A stretch of 64,000 bases of DNA from Tetrapyrgos nigripes (GCA_013368315.1 JAACJM010000084.1:186001-250000); one strand, 5' to 3'. Shown: positions 10,934 to 23,033, counted from the first letter of the stretch. Translations and numbers: made by a program. Notes: a model not told the origin generated them from the sequence alone.

Positions 10934-11664
10934 ATGGTGCGTCTTCATTCGTATTCTCTTTCTCACTCTCTCATTTATTTTAGACACCAACAACTGAAAG
11001 GAAGTCGAGAACCATCGACTTGACTGCGTTCTTTGAACGTGAAAACCAGCTCGTAGAGTCGGAGAAAAAGCTTACCATTCAGCTGGCCGAGAGTGAGAAG
11101 ACCGTGAGGATCTTATGGGTGCGAAAAGTTAGTCTCTGATGTTTGCCTCTCGTCTCAGAAGTATTGATAGCTAGCTTTTATTCAGCTAGAAGATGCCGGA
11201 ACCATTAGAACCCTGGAATCTCGAGTCAACGAACTTACCCAGCAGCTGGCGGATGCAAGAACCTCCTATGAGAATCAGATGCAAAAATATCTGTGTGAAA
11301 GGCTTCAGACCGAGGAGAACGAAAGACGTGAGCTGGAACATCGACTAAAGACTACTTTGGAGGTGTGTATGCTTTCACCTTAACGTCCGTTTCCTATGCT
11401 CGAGCTTTTGTTGACTGTCTTTTATCTGCTATTTGGGTCCAGATTGTTGAAAAAGACTCTACCTCTCTGGGCGAACAAAAGCTCATGATTGTTAATCTGC
11501 GTGAAAGGTTAAAGCATGAGCAAGCCAACAGAGAAGAGTTGGAATGCCAAGTCCAGGCCAAATTTCGTGAAAAGGATGAAAAGGATTTTGCGAGGGAAAC
11601 TTTCAAGAACTGGTGTTGTGGGATTCTGGTAGGCATAATCTTGATGCTATACATGACGAAGTGA
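10934..11664 (+). CDS. Coiled-coil, tail-anchored protein (paralog 2), four exons
   Basis: Proposed exons 10934-10936 (start codon only), 10984-11127, 11186-11362 and 11443-11664 join in frame to 181 residues. It is a short paralog of the preceding gene: same upstream region, same ATG-only first exon, similar introns and similar heptads. It lacks the long last exon of paralog 1. Exons 3 and 4 of paralog 1 appear here as one exon, so an intron and part of the coding region were lost. The protein ends in FKNWCCGILVGIILMLYMTK, a short hydrophobic C-terminus fitting a tail anchor. The donor after 11127 is a normal GTTAGT where paralog 1 has GC. Confidence 0.65.
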
Positions 11665-12406
11665 CATGAAGGATGTCATGATAAATCTTTACATGCAAAA
11701 GTGATACTTCCATATTGTAAAATACTAAGTTCCTTATTTGCTCATCGCTTCCAGTACTACTAAGTGTATTCTCAATATTAATCGCGTAACACGTCAGGCG
11801 TCAAGTCAGCTCTGGGTTGAGCTCTTCTCGAATCTGCCTGGTAACTGTTTGTCTCACCATGACTAGTCCAATGCGTTATGATGCAGGTCCAAATGACAAC
11901 AGTGTCAATCAACCCGATTCCAACTTAAGGTCCCAATTGACTGCTCCTCCCTGTATTTCCAATTGGAGATTTAGTGGACCAGTATAGTATAGGTCCCACC
12001 CTTCTCCTTGAGTTTTCAAAAATGGAAATGAAAGCGTGCCCTTGATCAGTGCCAAAAATGGAAATGAAAACATGCGACCATGGATCGGGATCTAATACTG
12101 TTAGGCTGCACATTGCCTGCACTCCTACTTATGAGTGACGAAAACGAAAAGTGGTTTGAACCTATGGTTAAAATGTTGGACTCAGCTCATGATCATGAGA
12201 GTGGCAAAGTAATTTGCATTGACGAACATAGTTAGAGTACTAGAATATACAAAAGCACATATGTATAGCGAGCATGGCAGCATATTTGAACAGCATCATA
12301 TCTAGAGTATCGTTATTGTTATATAGCGAGAGGGCATGACTGAATAGGTGTGTGGAGACTTGAGAGTGCATATAGATGGAGTAAGGCAACAACAAAGATT
12401 ACGAGA
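11665..12406. other. Intergenic, no gene seen
   Basis: No supported coding region. A short direct repeat is visible near 12015-12075 (AAAATGGAAATGAAA twice). The stretch holds the 3' flanks of two convergent genes. Confidence 0.5.
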
Positions 12407-13191
12407 TCAGCAGTACAAAAACAAACTCGAGTCCTGTCTGCCTGCAGACTGCCAAGTTTCAAGGAGGTGGTGACAGAAGCTGTGAACAAACACGAGATGT
12501 AAAAAAAGCTGAGCTGCATCCAAATGATAAGAAACTCACCGCATTGCTACGGATCTAAGCATGTATTTGGGTGCGGGTTGACCTGAAAAAATGCTACCCG
12601 CTCTGGGTTCCTCGCAAAGTGGTAGAATCACCAACTCCCCTCTCCATCTTATTCCCATGGTCTCCAGTGTGGGGTTAATACGATGTTGTTCGTCATAATA
12701 AGCAGACACCATAAAACGTCGAGAAGTAGGTGGCGGTACTTCATCCTCTCCCAATCCACAACGAGGCATAGCCTTAGGTAGGTAGGCCACTTTGATGTCA
12801 AAGCGGCAGGTGTTCGGAACTGCGCTGAAAAGTTCCTCGAGAGATATATAGGCCCTGCCACTTAAGTAATGTGGCGCCACCCTAACCTTTGTTTGGTTCA
12901 TGTCAGCCAAGGTCGACCTAAAGACATAGGCTAAAGTCTCGTTCGCCTTCAGAAAGCAGAAAAAAGAACACGTCAGCGAGCGCAGGAGTAGTCAAAAAAG
13001 ATACTCACCGACGGTTGTTCCTCAGGGTCCATGGGGAAGAGAAATGGGGTGTGATTTTCTTGAGGGATGGATTTGTGTAGAGCATGTATGGCCAATTTTT
13101 TGTTGTGGGCAATCTTCAAGTGAATGGATAGGGGGATGGAAGTAGACCGGGTACGCCGGGTGCGAAAGTGATTAGCGGTGTAGGACGGCAT
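12407..13191 (-). CDS. Uncharacterised protein, three exons
   Basis: Minus-strand exons 13191-13009, 12946-12540 and 12479-12407 have GTGAGT donors and CAG or AAG acceptors and join in frame to 220 residues (663 nt including the stop). The N-terminus is basic, MPSYTANHFRTRRTRSTS. The central exon encodes a compact region with RVAPHYLSGRAYISLEEL, KVAYLPKAMPRCGLGEDE and RRFMVSAYYDEQHRINP. No signal peptide, membrane segment or known domain was recognised. Convergent with coiled-coil paralog 2. Confidence 0.55.
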
Positions 13192-13511
13192 GGGGTGCTG
13201 CAATGTCGCAATTGGCGTACTTGACAAAAAAAGTGGGAGAGCTTGAAATTCTGACAGCAGATGTCTGGGTCTTTTAGTTAAACTAGAGACCGCTTCGAGT
13301 CTCCGAGTCTCCGAGAACAGTTGAACAAAGTGTGCATGCAAAGAGGATATGTGATACGGACAAACATCAGGAATATCAATATGGTGTGATCTCGCAGTGG
13401 AAAGTTATGTTGGTATCCCAGTATGTCAATCGGAGTAACCCAGCAGGCCATCGGACGAACACCTAGAAATCTAGAGTTCACGTTCAAACCCAACCACTAA
13501 TTTAAAAAGTC

Positions 13512-13860
13512 GCGGAGAATGCATGTACACTTGCAGTCACTAGAAGGAGCAAGATGTTCGTAGAAGTTGATAGACGGTGACCAACGTGACCACTGACTGA
13601 TAAAACTCAGGGCTCAGAGGATATATAGAAAAAGTGCCCTATTTCTGCACGTCGTGGGATGCTCGGAGGATAGAGGAGAATGCGTGTACACTTGCAGTCG
13701 CTACGAAGAGCAAGCTCAAGGTGATCTAGACAATATAGATGCTGATAGACGGTGATCAGCCGCTGGGTGACCACTGTCATTAAACCTGGGATTAGACTCA
13801 GGGCTCGGAGTATATACAGAGAAACTGCCCTATTCTGCATGTCGTAGGTAGAGAAATCAC
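13512..13860. repeat. Tandem duplication of about 165 bp
   Basis: Two diverged copies, about 13512-13655 and 13674-13855, share GGAGAATGC, TGTACACTTGCAGTC, GATAGACGGTGA, CAGGGCTC and a TATATA-containing stretch followed by a TGCCCTATT-CTGCA block. No ORF is supported. It lies upstream of a minus-strand gene and could be duplicated promoter DNA. Confidence 0.6.
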
Positions 13861-14199
13861 ATTTTTCTCTGCGAAAGGCTTCATGTTCTGACACCACATG
13901 ATCCTGAAGAGAATTACCGCAAACGGGCAGATAGCGGACACGAGGAGCCATGGTTCGATCTTCTGCTGGATGAATCCTAACCTGAGTCTGATATGAATGA
14001 TATAAAACATTTATCGATCTCAGAAGTTTGATTTGAAAACGATGTACTGTCGATGTGAACGGACGTAATTATAAGGAGTGGAAGTTTGTGACATGAGGAT
14101 CAGGTAACACCTGAAGACTTTGAATGATGTGCACACCTGAGATTATGGTGGGTTCATCACAACAATGGCATTTAAATCAGTAGTATACAAAGGAAGTAC

Positions 14200-16082
14200 T
14201 CAGTACGTTTTCGGATCGTCGAACCTGACAGCATCAGGTTGTCGTCCCTTTGATCCGGTGGGAGCTGATTTCCTGCGGTCTGTGAAGTCCTTATTCTCCT
14301 GACTCCAGATTGTGGCAAGTAGAACCCACGAGGGACTGGGTTCTTTCTCTGCGTGCAGAGCATTCGCCCCCAACGAGAGGTAACACCCATTGTCGGGGTG
14401 TTTGATCTGTAGCCGTGCGACTGTTTGAGGATTCCAGTTGTGCGCTTTCCATCGTTGGGCTGGATGGGTCTCGTCCGATGTCTGCCAAACGAAGAGTGTC
14501 CTAGTCTTAGTGTGAGTGTTTTGGTGGACAACCACCAGACATCTCCAATCTTTATCTGCTGGAGTAGCGTCCGAGTCATACTGGGGCAGCAAGGAGGGGC
14601 CAAACCCGCTAATGTCAAACGGCCCCTTGGTGAGACAGTACCAGGTCGGACTGTGGGGAGAGCTTGCTGTAGAGGAGTGTACAACAATGTAGCGTAAAGA
14701 AATAGTCTCTGGTACGCCATCGTGTCGTATTACTGATGTGGGCGACTCGAATTGCTCACGGTTGGCAGAAGACTTGGCAGAAGACGAGGTTATGTCTGGG
14801 ATGGCCTGCGAAGACGAGGTTATGTTTGGGATGGGCTGCAAAATTGAGGGCATGAAGGTGGTTGGCTCTGTCTTTGGGAACGAGGAAAAGAAGTTGGATG
14901 CTGATCTTTGTCCAAATGTTGTCTGTGAGATCGACGGAAGGAAGCCAGAGGTGGTTGGCTGTATCATCGGGAAAGAGGACTGAGAAAGCAATGGTAAGTT
15001 CTGTTGGACGAAGCCGAAGCTGATGCCAAATCATTAACAGGTGTTAGTAACTGCAGACAACGATTGGCTTACCTTGAAGAATTTGGTAGTGGAGTATTAG
15101 CAGTTGCCAGAGATGCCCTAAATCATTTGGAGGTAAGTACCATAGTGAAAAAGCCATGTGTAGTATCAGCTCACCTACTATTAATATTGAGACCTGAGAA
15201 CTGATTAGCGAGAGGTGCACTAGCACTGTTCTCAGGTGCAGGTTCGACTACAGTCATCGGCGCAGGTAGGACAGTTGGAGGCCTAAAAGCTCCGCCAGGA
15301 ACAGACACGCTCGATGCCAAATTGGCGGGTTCCATCCGAGGTTCCGAGGGTCCTTCCTGCGATATGGATTGCTGACCAGGCTGGCCAGCGTCTTGGTGCT
15401 GCGAGGCAGCATGTGGCAGTGGCGGGGGAGGAACAGAATTAGAGAGGGGGTGTGGTTGGGAGGGGGGAACGGAGTCGAACAGGGAATTGAACAGAAGGGC
15501 ATCAGCCGCTTGTTGACCCGCCGTAGCTGAAGAAAGGGGTGGCACTGTAAACGGCATTGCAAACCCCAGTTGACTTGCAACGAAGATTTCTAATCTTTTC
15601 AATTCTGAGACATTCCACTCTGAATTTTTTTCTTGAAGGAGACGGTGCATTGCAGGGTACGGGTCATGACCGTCATCCTTCATCCCTTCCAACCTCATCA
15701 ATGTGTTTGCAAGTTCTGCTGCTTGTGGTTCCGTCATCTTGCTGAGGGCGAGGATCTTGCTGACAATGGAGAAGTGTTTGCCATTGCCGGAATGGGCTTG
15801 TCCGGTAGAAGGAACATGAGGTTGGGACTTGGACCTGAATTGGCATGAATGAATGATGGTCTCGGAGAATGAGCGATTTAGTCCTCACCTTTTCCTTATA
15901 TGGTCTTCACTGACCTCAAAGAACGTGCACCTAGTTCTTGCATCCATTTTTCTGATCACGTCAATCATCATGAGAGACTGTTTATCTGCATCACTGAAAC
16001 TGTCGTCTTCACCGAGATGCTGTTGCAATAAGAAGTGCATGGCAAGACTGTAGTCGTCAGTCGCAGGTACCCATTCTTCCAA
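14200..16082 (-). CDS. Uncharacterised Pro/Ser-rich protein, at least three exons
   Basis: Minus strand. Exon-like pieces at about 16082-15889 (EEWVPATDDYSLAMHFLL), 15833-15192 (TEPQAAELANTLMRLEGM, then a Pro/Gln/Ser-rich tail) and about 15022-14200 join in frame across GTGAGG and GTGAGC donors and CAG acceptors. The last exon has a Ser/Thr-rich linker, then a folded-looking part with TWYCLTKGPFDISGFG, DWRCLVVVHQNTH, NWNPQTVARLQIKHPDNGC and a final PSWVLLATIW segment. An upstream exon ending SVTSILDTVNQPSPL near 16155 also splices in frame, so the true start may be further up. No known domain recognised. Confidence 0.5.
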
Positions 16083-16773
16083 TGTCTTTGGGATGGATTG
16101 CTACACCAGGGATGTTATCTTCGGGCATTGCTATCTTTCGGAGCAAAGTGACTCACCAGTGGAGAGGGCTGATTAACAGTGTCAAGAATGGAAGTTACCG
16201 AGTTGGTGGCTGGGCTGCTCAGGCTTGATGTGAAAAAGTTTGTTACAAGTCTCGAGAGTGCAAATTCCAGAAGCGCTCACCTTCCAACGCGATTGTTAGG
16301 ACCAGTCTTTAATTTTTTTGGAAAGTCCTCTCTGAAACGGTACCAGGAATTCTATAGCTTCCTCTCAGAACGTCATTCAGAGCAGAAGGCAAGAGTGGCT
16401 TACATTCTCCCAGCCGTTAGGAGAGCACTTGTTGGTGGGTAGCATACTTTGTTCGGAATGGGCACGAGTACAGAGAACGCTGGGAAGCAGGGACGTATAC
16501 GACTGAAAGGCCCACATCCCTTTGTGAAGATCTCTAAGTGAGATAATGATAACATGAGCATACAATGCTTGTCTATCACATCTAGATCGGCACATGTAGA
16601 TCTACAGTACGCGACCGACACGAGCAATGCAGCTGCTTCTTGATGCCGTAAGGGAGGACCTACATCAACAGCTTCATATGACAGAGCTTCGTGACATTTC
16701 CTTGAACTTCTAGTACTTGCACATCAAGGACATCGCCTGATTATACCATTCCAATTCCATTCCAATATCAACA
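16083..16773. other. Intergenic or unresolved upstream exons
   Basis: The stretch holds possible 5' exons of the minus-strand gene and an 87-residue plus-strand ORF at 16179-16442 (TELVAGLLRLDVKKFVTSLE). I cannot decide between them. The rest, 16443-16773, is the probable promoter of the next plus-strand gene. Confidence 0.3.
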
Positions 16774-18173
16774 ATGTCAGGGGCCGGCCCCAGTACTAGT
16801 GCACCACATCCAAACCTTCGTCCAGGGGCATTCCAATATAACGGTGATCCTTTGCGATTCCATGAGGATAACGGAGACAGAAGCAGGTCATCGAGTGCCA
16901 CTCCCTGTCCACCTTCTCCGACGCCTGAGCTCGATGACGAGGAGGAAGAGGATAGGGTACGCTTGACAAAAAAATTTCAAGCTGATTCGTGATCACTGCA
17001 TCTATTCCACAGGAACATCGGCCGCACCAGGATAATACTACTACATTTCTCAACGCCCTAGCTGAGATGAATGCGAATATGGATCGCAATTTCGACAAAT
17101 TGATCTCTGCGCTAGAGAGGTCGGGACACCTTACACAGGCGACTATGACTGCTGCCAGCACCAGGACATCTGCTATTCCATCCAAGCCACCCAAAAAGAC
17201 AACGTTAAGCAAAGCGAGACCACCAGAGGTCAATACGTTCCAGGTAACTTGTCGAAATCCTCTGGATTATGGCCAATAACGTCGAGATGTCTGTAGAAAG
17301 CCATTCGGAATTATTTGAAAAAACTATTAAGACGCCGGCAACTGGTCCTTGACCCCACTCCCAACGAAGCCGACGCGTTTGCAGCGACATGGGACCCAAA
17401 AGGCGATGGTCCAGATTGCTGCGACAGGGACAGATTCCGGATCTATCTAGGAGGAAGACCGAAACACGCTTGGAATGTGTCAGCAGCACGAGTATTCGCC
17501 GACATGATGATTCTCGACGGAGAGACACCATATGGAGAGTCAGACCGCCTCAAGATCCAGAAAGCATTTCTTGAACGAGTGAGAGGTGTGATAAAGGACT
17601 ACAGATGGGCACAAGAAGGGCTCACACAAGAAGAAGAACGAAAGAAGCTGGACAGGAGGAAGCACCGCAAATCCGACGTAGGCACTCCCATTCTCCGGCA
17701 ATCCACAAGCTCTACTAATCAAACTGTTCCAGCTGTTCCAGCGCCGCTTACGCACAGTTCTGCGCTCTGACCAACTCCGTCAACATAAAGAGCTCATGGA
17801 GAGACTCGGCGTTGATGGTATGTCGAGCGACGAGGAGGTCCAGGTCTCACCGTACCAGTGTGCCTATCATGTTCGTTACCCACGTTGGCGAGCGCCGGTA
17901 CTGGCAGCATTCATGCATACAATTGACAGGATGGCTTTGCTGCATCGAATCCATATTAGAAATTTTCATGGAAACCCTCCACACAAACGAATTCGCCCTC
18001 GAGATTTGGGGGATCAACACATCTACGTTGACGGGAAATTCGTCCCACAACTACCTAGGAACGCATATAATCAGGACTGGCTTCGCACTCAACCACAGCG
18101 CCTATTGCAGCAGTATATTAGGCCAATGGAAGAGCAATACGAATTCATTCATGACCCTCAAGTATACGCGTGA
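16774..18173 (+). CDS. Uncharacterised multi-exon protein of an expanded Agaricomycete family
   Basis: Exons 16774-16956, 17013-17243, 17297-17677 and 17733-18173 join in frame to 411 residues; all introns are GT...AG and 53-58 nt long. The N-terminus is low-complexity and acidic, followed by a short predicted coiled coil (TFLNALAEMNANMDRNFDKL). A basic central helix KAIRNYLKKLLRRRQL is followed by NEADAFAATWDPK and a GRPKHAWNVSAARVFA block. The C-terminal part has LGVDGMSSDEE, then YPRWRAPVLAAFMHTIDR and PQLPRNAYNQDWL. This order of blocks resembles a family of hypothetical proteins that I recall as repeated many times in Agaricomycete genomes; that is recollection, not a search. Function unknown, perhaps linked to mobile elements. 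Confidence 0.6.
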
Positions 18174-18325
18174 GTGGTTCCATTCACAGGAGATGCCCGA
18201 TACTGATATGTCCCACATGAAGATGGCTGGGTTCTGGTTAATGTTTAGGTTTTGACGTAAAATAGATCTTGAGATCCATGTACTGGTAAAAAAAAAACTA
18301 CACTTGGTTTCCTTTACCAGTCCTC

Positions 18326-20813
18326 ATGTATAGGGGGAAATCCGAGATAAATAATCTCGTGAACCAGATGCATGAAGTCATGGCCATGATGGCTGACTTG
18401 GATCCACCTTACGTCCTCCACTCTAGACTGACCCTACGGGATGCCATAGACGTCTGCGCTCTGGCCTTTTCCCCTAGGGGTAATCTGTTAGCTGCTGGCA
18501 CGAAATCAGGTCTACTCCGAATTTTTGCACTGGACAACAAGTATCTGCCAGCATCGTTCCAATTGTCATCAGCAATCACTGCCCTCATTTGGGGAAAGGA
18601 CTCGAATACTGAGATGTTATTTATCGGGGAAGTTAACAGGCATCTTCACTACGTTAGACGCTCCGTGAGTTGACAATACCATGAATATATAATTGCACTG
18701 ACCCATTCCAACAGCTGACCTGGAGTGCGGCCCTCTCATCACAGTACGACCCTCTCATCACAATGAGAGACCTCCAAGGTCCGATAACAGCGTTGGAAAT
18801 CTCCAATCATGTCCGACTTTTATTCGTCGGTGATGGCAGAGACATCGTCGTGTTCCCACTGGACAACAGTGAGTGATATCCCAGTACTACGGCAAGCACT
18901 AAAGAAGATTGTGTAGTCAACAGAAGAGGGCCTCTAATGACACAGTCTCCTCCACCGGAAAAGGAAGACTTGGCAGCAGTCATCAGCGGACTGAAGGTGA
19001 AAGATGGGCCTGAAGAAGCTGTTGTTGTGGTAGGATATCTTGAGCATGGCATTCGGTATGTTTTGTGACTCTGGAAGTATATGCTCGCAAGCTCATGCGC
19101 GCGCAAGTGCGTACAATATACACCGCGACACCGTGGCCAACATCACCTCCTTAAATCTATGCTGGACATTGTCGGAAAGACGAGGGCATTATTTGTGAGT
19201 ACAGTCACAGCAAGGACCTAGTTGCACCGACGTTTCTGATCACTTTCAGTGTGAGCTGGGACGTCCACAAACGTCAGCAATACTGGCTGACGGTTGTTTA
19301 TAATCTTTATGACGGGATAGAATTGTATTGGACGGACCCAATCAATGAACCAAAGACTGCCCAATATAGAGGTCAGCTTATCCCGACCACAGGATGGGGC
19401 CATAGGAACATGGTATTGCCGGTAGGCATCCTCGCAGACGGTCAGTGGTTGATATACGGTGGTTCAGAAGGAAACACCTTCATCATCGATCCGAATACTG
19501 GTCGGGAGATACAACGTCTTAACAATCACGGTGAGCAACAGTCTGCAGATCTGACAGTGATATACTTACATGCTCGTACCATTAGGGGATCTAGGATGCT
19601 CGGTGTTTTGTTCGGTGTGTGAAATGCTTGACACACACAAGGGACAAACTGACTACCTTTCTTAGGCGATATGGGCCGACAATGACAATGGCGTGGAAAG
19701 AATTGCATTAGGGACAACAGGTGGTCTGACCGGCTCAATAACCGTCTACGAATACAGAGACACAACACCCCGCGGAACTCCCCTCCTCACTTCACCAAGC
19801 CCAGCTCGTAGTCCCAAATCGGTCAAGATAGCACCGGCTACATCCTCTTCAGCATCAGAGTACCCGTACCCTTCATCTGATATAAAACCGCCTCATCAAA
19901 ATCAATCTTGGAAATCAGCATCAGTCCCGCTCAGTATGATAGGTTGCTTTGTGGTGGTCATAATGGCGTCCATAGCCATAGCTGTTAGCTACTATGGTTC
20001 TCCAATGACGTCGCGTCATGAAGTAGTTTCCCAGCAGGTGTCAAAACCCACCAGCAGTGACACTGTGACAGTCATAGTATCCCCACAACCCACCAGCAGC
20101 GACACTGTGACGGTCATAGTACCCCCACATACCACGACCCACACCATGACCGTCACAGTGTCCCCAGTCATAGTATCTCCACAACCCACCAGCAGTGACA
20201 CTGTGGTCGTAGTATCCACACATACCATGACCGACACCACGACCGTCACAGTGTCCCCAGTCATAGTATCTCCACAACCCACTAGCAGTGACACTGTGGT
20301 CGTAGTATCCACACATACCATGACCGACACCACGACCGTCACAGTGTCCCCGGATATCATGACCGTGATGGTGTTCCCGAAGACGAGTGTGCTGGAAGAT
20401 TCTTGGGAAGATTCTTGGACTTGTAGTGCCAACAATTGTCCCACAACTGAGACCATGACGGTCATGATCATGGAATCGGCAACCATGGAGAGGCAGACAG
20501 GTGAGTGCGCTATTTTATGACCTGTGGTGCCATCATACCAACTACCATAGAGACCGTGTCAGTCATGGTCACGGTATCTCCAACCATGGATCTTCATGAT
20601 TTCAGTGTCGCACTCGGCAGTAGTGAATGGGGGCAGGGTATCAGCAGGGCCATCCAGAAGGTGTGTGATGAGATTATACTGTTGAAGGAGAGGCTGGATA
20701 GGGCAGCGTCTAGGACAGGGGATTGGGGTACGAATTTGATGATCGCATTATTACTTGTAGGGGCTGGAGCGGTTGTGACTTTGCTTTTCTTATGTAATGC
20801 AGGCCTGTTGTAG
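18326..20813 (+). CDS. WD40-like membrane protein with Thr/Val repeats, multi-exon
   Basis: Several exons: 18326-18663, about 18715-18869, about 18922-19056, about 19249-19530, 19666-20501 and 20561-20813. The N-terminal half shows WD40-type strands (DVCALAFSPRGNLLAAGTKS, WLIYGGSEGNTFIIDPNTGR). A Pro/Ser linker leads to a membrane helix, IGCFVVVIMASIAIAV. Next come tandem 31-residue Thr/Val/Ser repeats, then a short amphipathic region and a second C-terminal helix, LMIALLLVGAGAVVTLLFLC. The last donor (ACAG|GTGAGT) and CATAG acceptor keep the frame. Two exon joints in the middle are uncertain. A cytosolic beta-propeller held on a membrane is the natural reading. Role unknown. Confidence 0.5.
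20167..20352 (+). repeat. 93-bp tandem repeat in membrane protein gene
   Basis: Two near-perfect 93-bp units (20167-20259 and 20260-20352; one C/T difference seen) encode a 31-residue unit beginning VIVSPQPTSSDTV. Shorter diverged copies lie just upstream (20040-20166). The minus strand is open too, purely because of the repeat. Confidence 0.9.
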
Positions 20814-20944
20814 GCTAGCAAACGGGGGACATAGATTAACTCGATATTAGAATTTGAGAATCAAGTATTACTGATGTTGACTGGAACGGTTGTGACATTG
20901 TTTTTTATATGGAGAGTATGGCCTAGGTCCAGGGATATAGATTG
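20814..20944. other. Short intergenic gap
   Basis: The 3' flank of the membrane protein gene. Similarity to the module repeat starts near 20945 with GGTGGAGGTCA. Confidence 0.5.
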
Positions 20945-22448
20945 GTGGAGGTCACAGATCGTTCAAAAAACCCATGACCTTTTGGCAGACCGTACAGAAG
21001 ATCCATAACTTTGCGTCATGGGGGTCAGCAAAGCTAACCGTTCCGTAGATCATAGCACCACCGGCGTCAATGGGTCTCTTAGTCTACAATCTTTAGACGT
21101 TTATATCGATTATACCACTGGCATCAAATCAATTAGCCAGTAGCCTGGAGACATAGATATCAGTCAGTCATTCACAAAGAAAGCCGAAAAAGACGTACCC
21201 AACCGGTGAACACAGTTGACGATCTCGCCCAAAGTGTTGACATTGCCAAAAGGCCCGAATGCGGTCTGTAAAGACGGAAGTGTGTGGCCAACCGAGTTGG
21301 CTACAGGCACAGAACCAAGCCTGACTATGGCTCACGACCGACGTGCAAAAACGAAAGCAAAGGGACTTGTATAGTCAACAAAGTTGGCTAAAGACACGGA
21401 CCAAGCCTGTGTCGAGTGCTCACCAACCCAGGACTCACGCAGTGAGTAAGATAAAAGTCGCCAAAAGTCTTGAAATTGCCGACAGAAACCTGTAAGACTT
21501 GAGTGACAGTACTTGCCAAGAAAATGCTGCAAACAAGATACCTAGTTCGATTGCAGTAAACTCCTTTCTTGGCCATTGTAGGTAGTAGATCGTATGGACG
21601 ATCCACAACTTTTCGTCATGGGGGTCAGCAAAGCTAACCGTTCCATAGATCATAGCAGGAAACACCACCGTCCAGGCCCAGACCGCAACCTACAGGGAAG
21701 CATATCAGTAATCATCCAGAAAAGAAGCAGGAAAGATGTGCCAAAAGAACGTACACGCCCTCAATCTCGTCGAAGTCTTCAGATTGCAAAAAGTCCAGAA
21801 CGTGATCTGTAAAACGAAAAAGAGGGAGTTGTGTGACCAACCAAGTTGGCTAAAGACACAGGACCAAGCCTGTGTCGAGTGCTGGCAAAGCCAGGACTCA
21901 CGCAACAAATAAAACAAAATCGCCAAGTCTTGAAATTGCCAACAGAAACCTGTAAGACTTGTGTGACAGTACTTAGCAAGAAAATACTGCAAATGACATA
22001 CCTAGTTGGTTTGTAGTAAACTCCGTTCTTGGCCGGTGTAGGTAGTAGACCATGGAAGTTCCACGACTTTTCGTCATGGGGGTCAGCAAAGCTAACCGTT
22101 CCATAGATCATAGCAGGAAACACCACTGTCCAGTCCAGTAGTCCGTAACCTTCATAGAAGTATATCAATAATCAATAATCATCGAGAAAGGAAGCCGAAA
22201 AAGACGTACAAAAATGTACACAGAGTTGACGCCCTCAATCTCGCCAGTCCTCAGATTGCAAAAAGTCCAGAACGCGATCTGCAAAATGAAGACAAGGGAG
22301 TTGTATGGCCAACCAAGTTGGCTTAAAGACACAGGACCGAGCCTGTGTCGAGTCCTGGCCAAGCCAGGACTCACACAGCGAAGAAGATGATGGTAGACGC
22401 GGAGAACGACTTGTCAATAATTCAATGGACAGTCACATGGTCACACGC
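20945..22448 (-). repeat. Module block B, main part (minus orientation)
   Basis: Same modules as block A: hairpin introns near 22305, 21830, 21370 and 21290, and 148-nt exon-like pieces near 22010-22150 and 21535-21690, with the diverged terminal module at 20990-21150. Block B lacks the tail that A and C share, so it is cut off near 20945. Its leader is interrupted at 22448 by the LTR retrotransposon and resumes at 27987. Confidence 0.75.
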
Positions 22449-22600
22449 TGGAGACGGCTGAGAGGGTAATTCCTGGAAGTAGGTGCCAACGCTCGGTCAC
22501 CTCGCCGTTCGGTTCTGCTCTTCTATTTACTACATTCGGTATATAAGTAGATGGTCCTGCCAAACATGTACAAACAATGGACCCCTAATCCCCTACTCCA
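22449..22600 (-). repeat. 3' LTR
   Basis: 152 bp, starts TGGAGACGGC and ends CCCTACTCCA on the plus strand, with 5-bp inverted ends. It contains a GGTATATAAGTA stretch that reads as a TATA-like element. Differs from the other LTR at three positions, all C/T or G/A. Confidence 0.93.
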
Positions 22601-22667
22601 TGTGCCCCCTCTGAATGTAGCGACGTCCTCGTTGCTGTCCCAAGAAAACTTTAATGATTCCACGCCA

Positions 22668-23033
22668 CTACCCCAGGAAGTAAACCTCTCCCACGATCTC
22701 CGTTAAATCCGCAATATCTCCCACCTCCGACGCCTCTGGACCGGCGTTACTGCACCCGATTCCATCCATCAAAGTCTCGTCACCATTGACACCCATGGGA
22801 AGCTGTCCTTCTCCCAATTCCTTCATCTTCGACTCCAGCTCCCTCTGTTCCTCAAACAGCTTTGTTCCTTCCCTTGGCACAAACTCCTGCAGACGTCTCA
22901 AGCTGAATAGACCATCGATTGGTGTACCGTCCAAGTCCTCTAGACGGTATGAGGTAGACACCCGCTCCACAATCCAGCATGGTCTCGACCATTTGGGCAG
23001 TATCTTTCGCTCCGCTTTGAAGGTGTAGTCCAA
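22668..23033 (-). pseudogene. Retrotransposon pol, integrase C-terminal region
   Basis: A 121-residue minus-strand frame, DYTFKAERKILPKWSRP followed by RVSTSYRLEDLDGTPI, typical of the region after the integrase core of gypsy elements. It ends ahead of the 3' LTR without a chromodomain. It was originally continuous with the ORF at 23393-25174; a Tc1-like fragment (about 23027-23456) now separates them and destroys the reading frame. Confidence 0.75.

Noticed and set aside
11365..11664. 99-residue ORF beginning MYAFTLTSVSYARAFVDCLL as a secreted protein
   Set aside because: The hydrophobic start is the read-through of a GTGTGT...TCCAG intron; the spliced model joins the last exon to the upstream coiled coil in frame.
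20016..20486. 156-residue Val/Thr-rich ORF on the minus strand
   Set aside because: Mirror frame of the plus-strand 93-bp repeat. The plus strand has splice borders, membrane helices and a sensible context.
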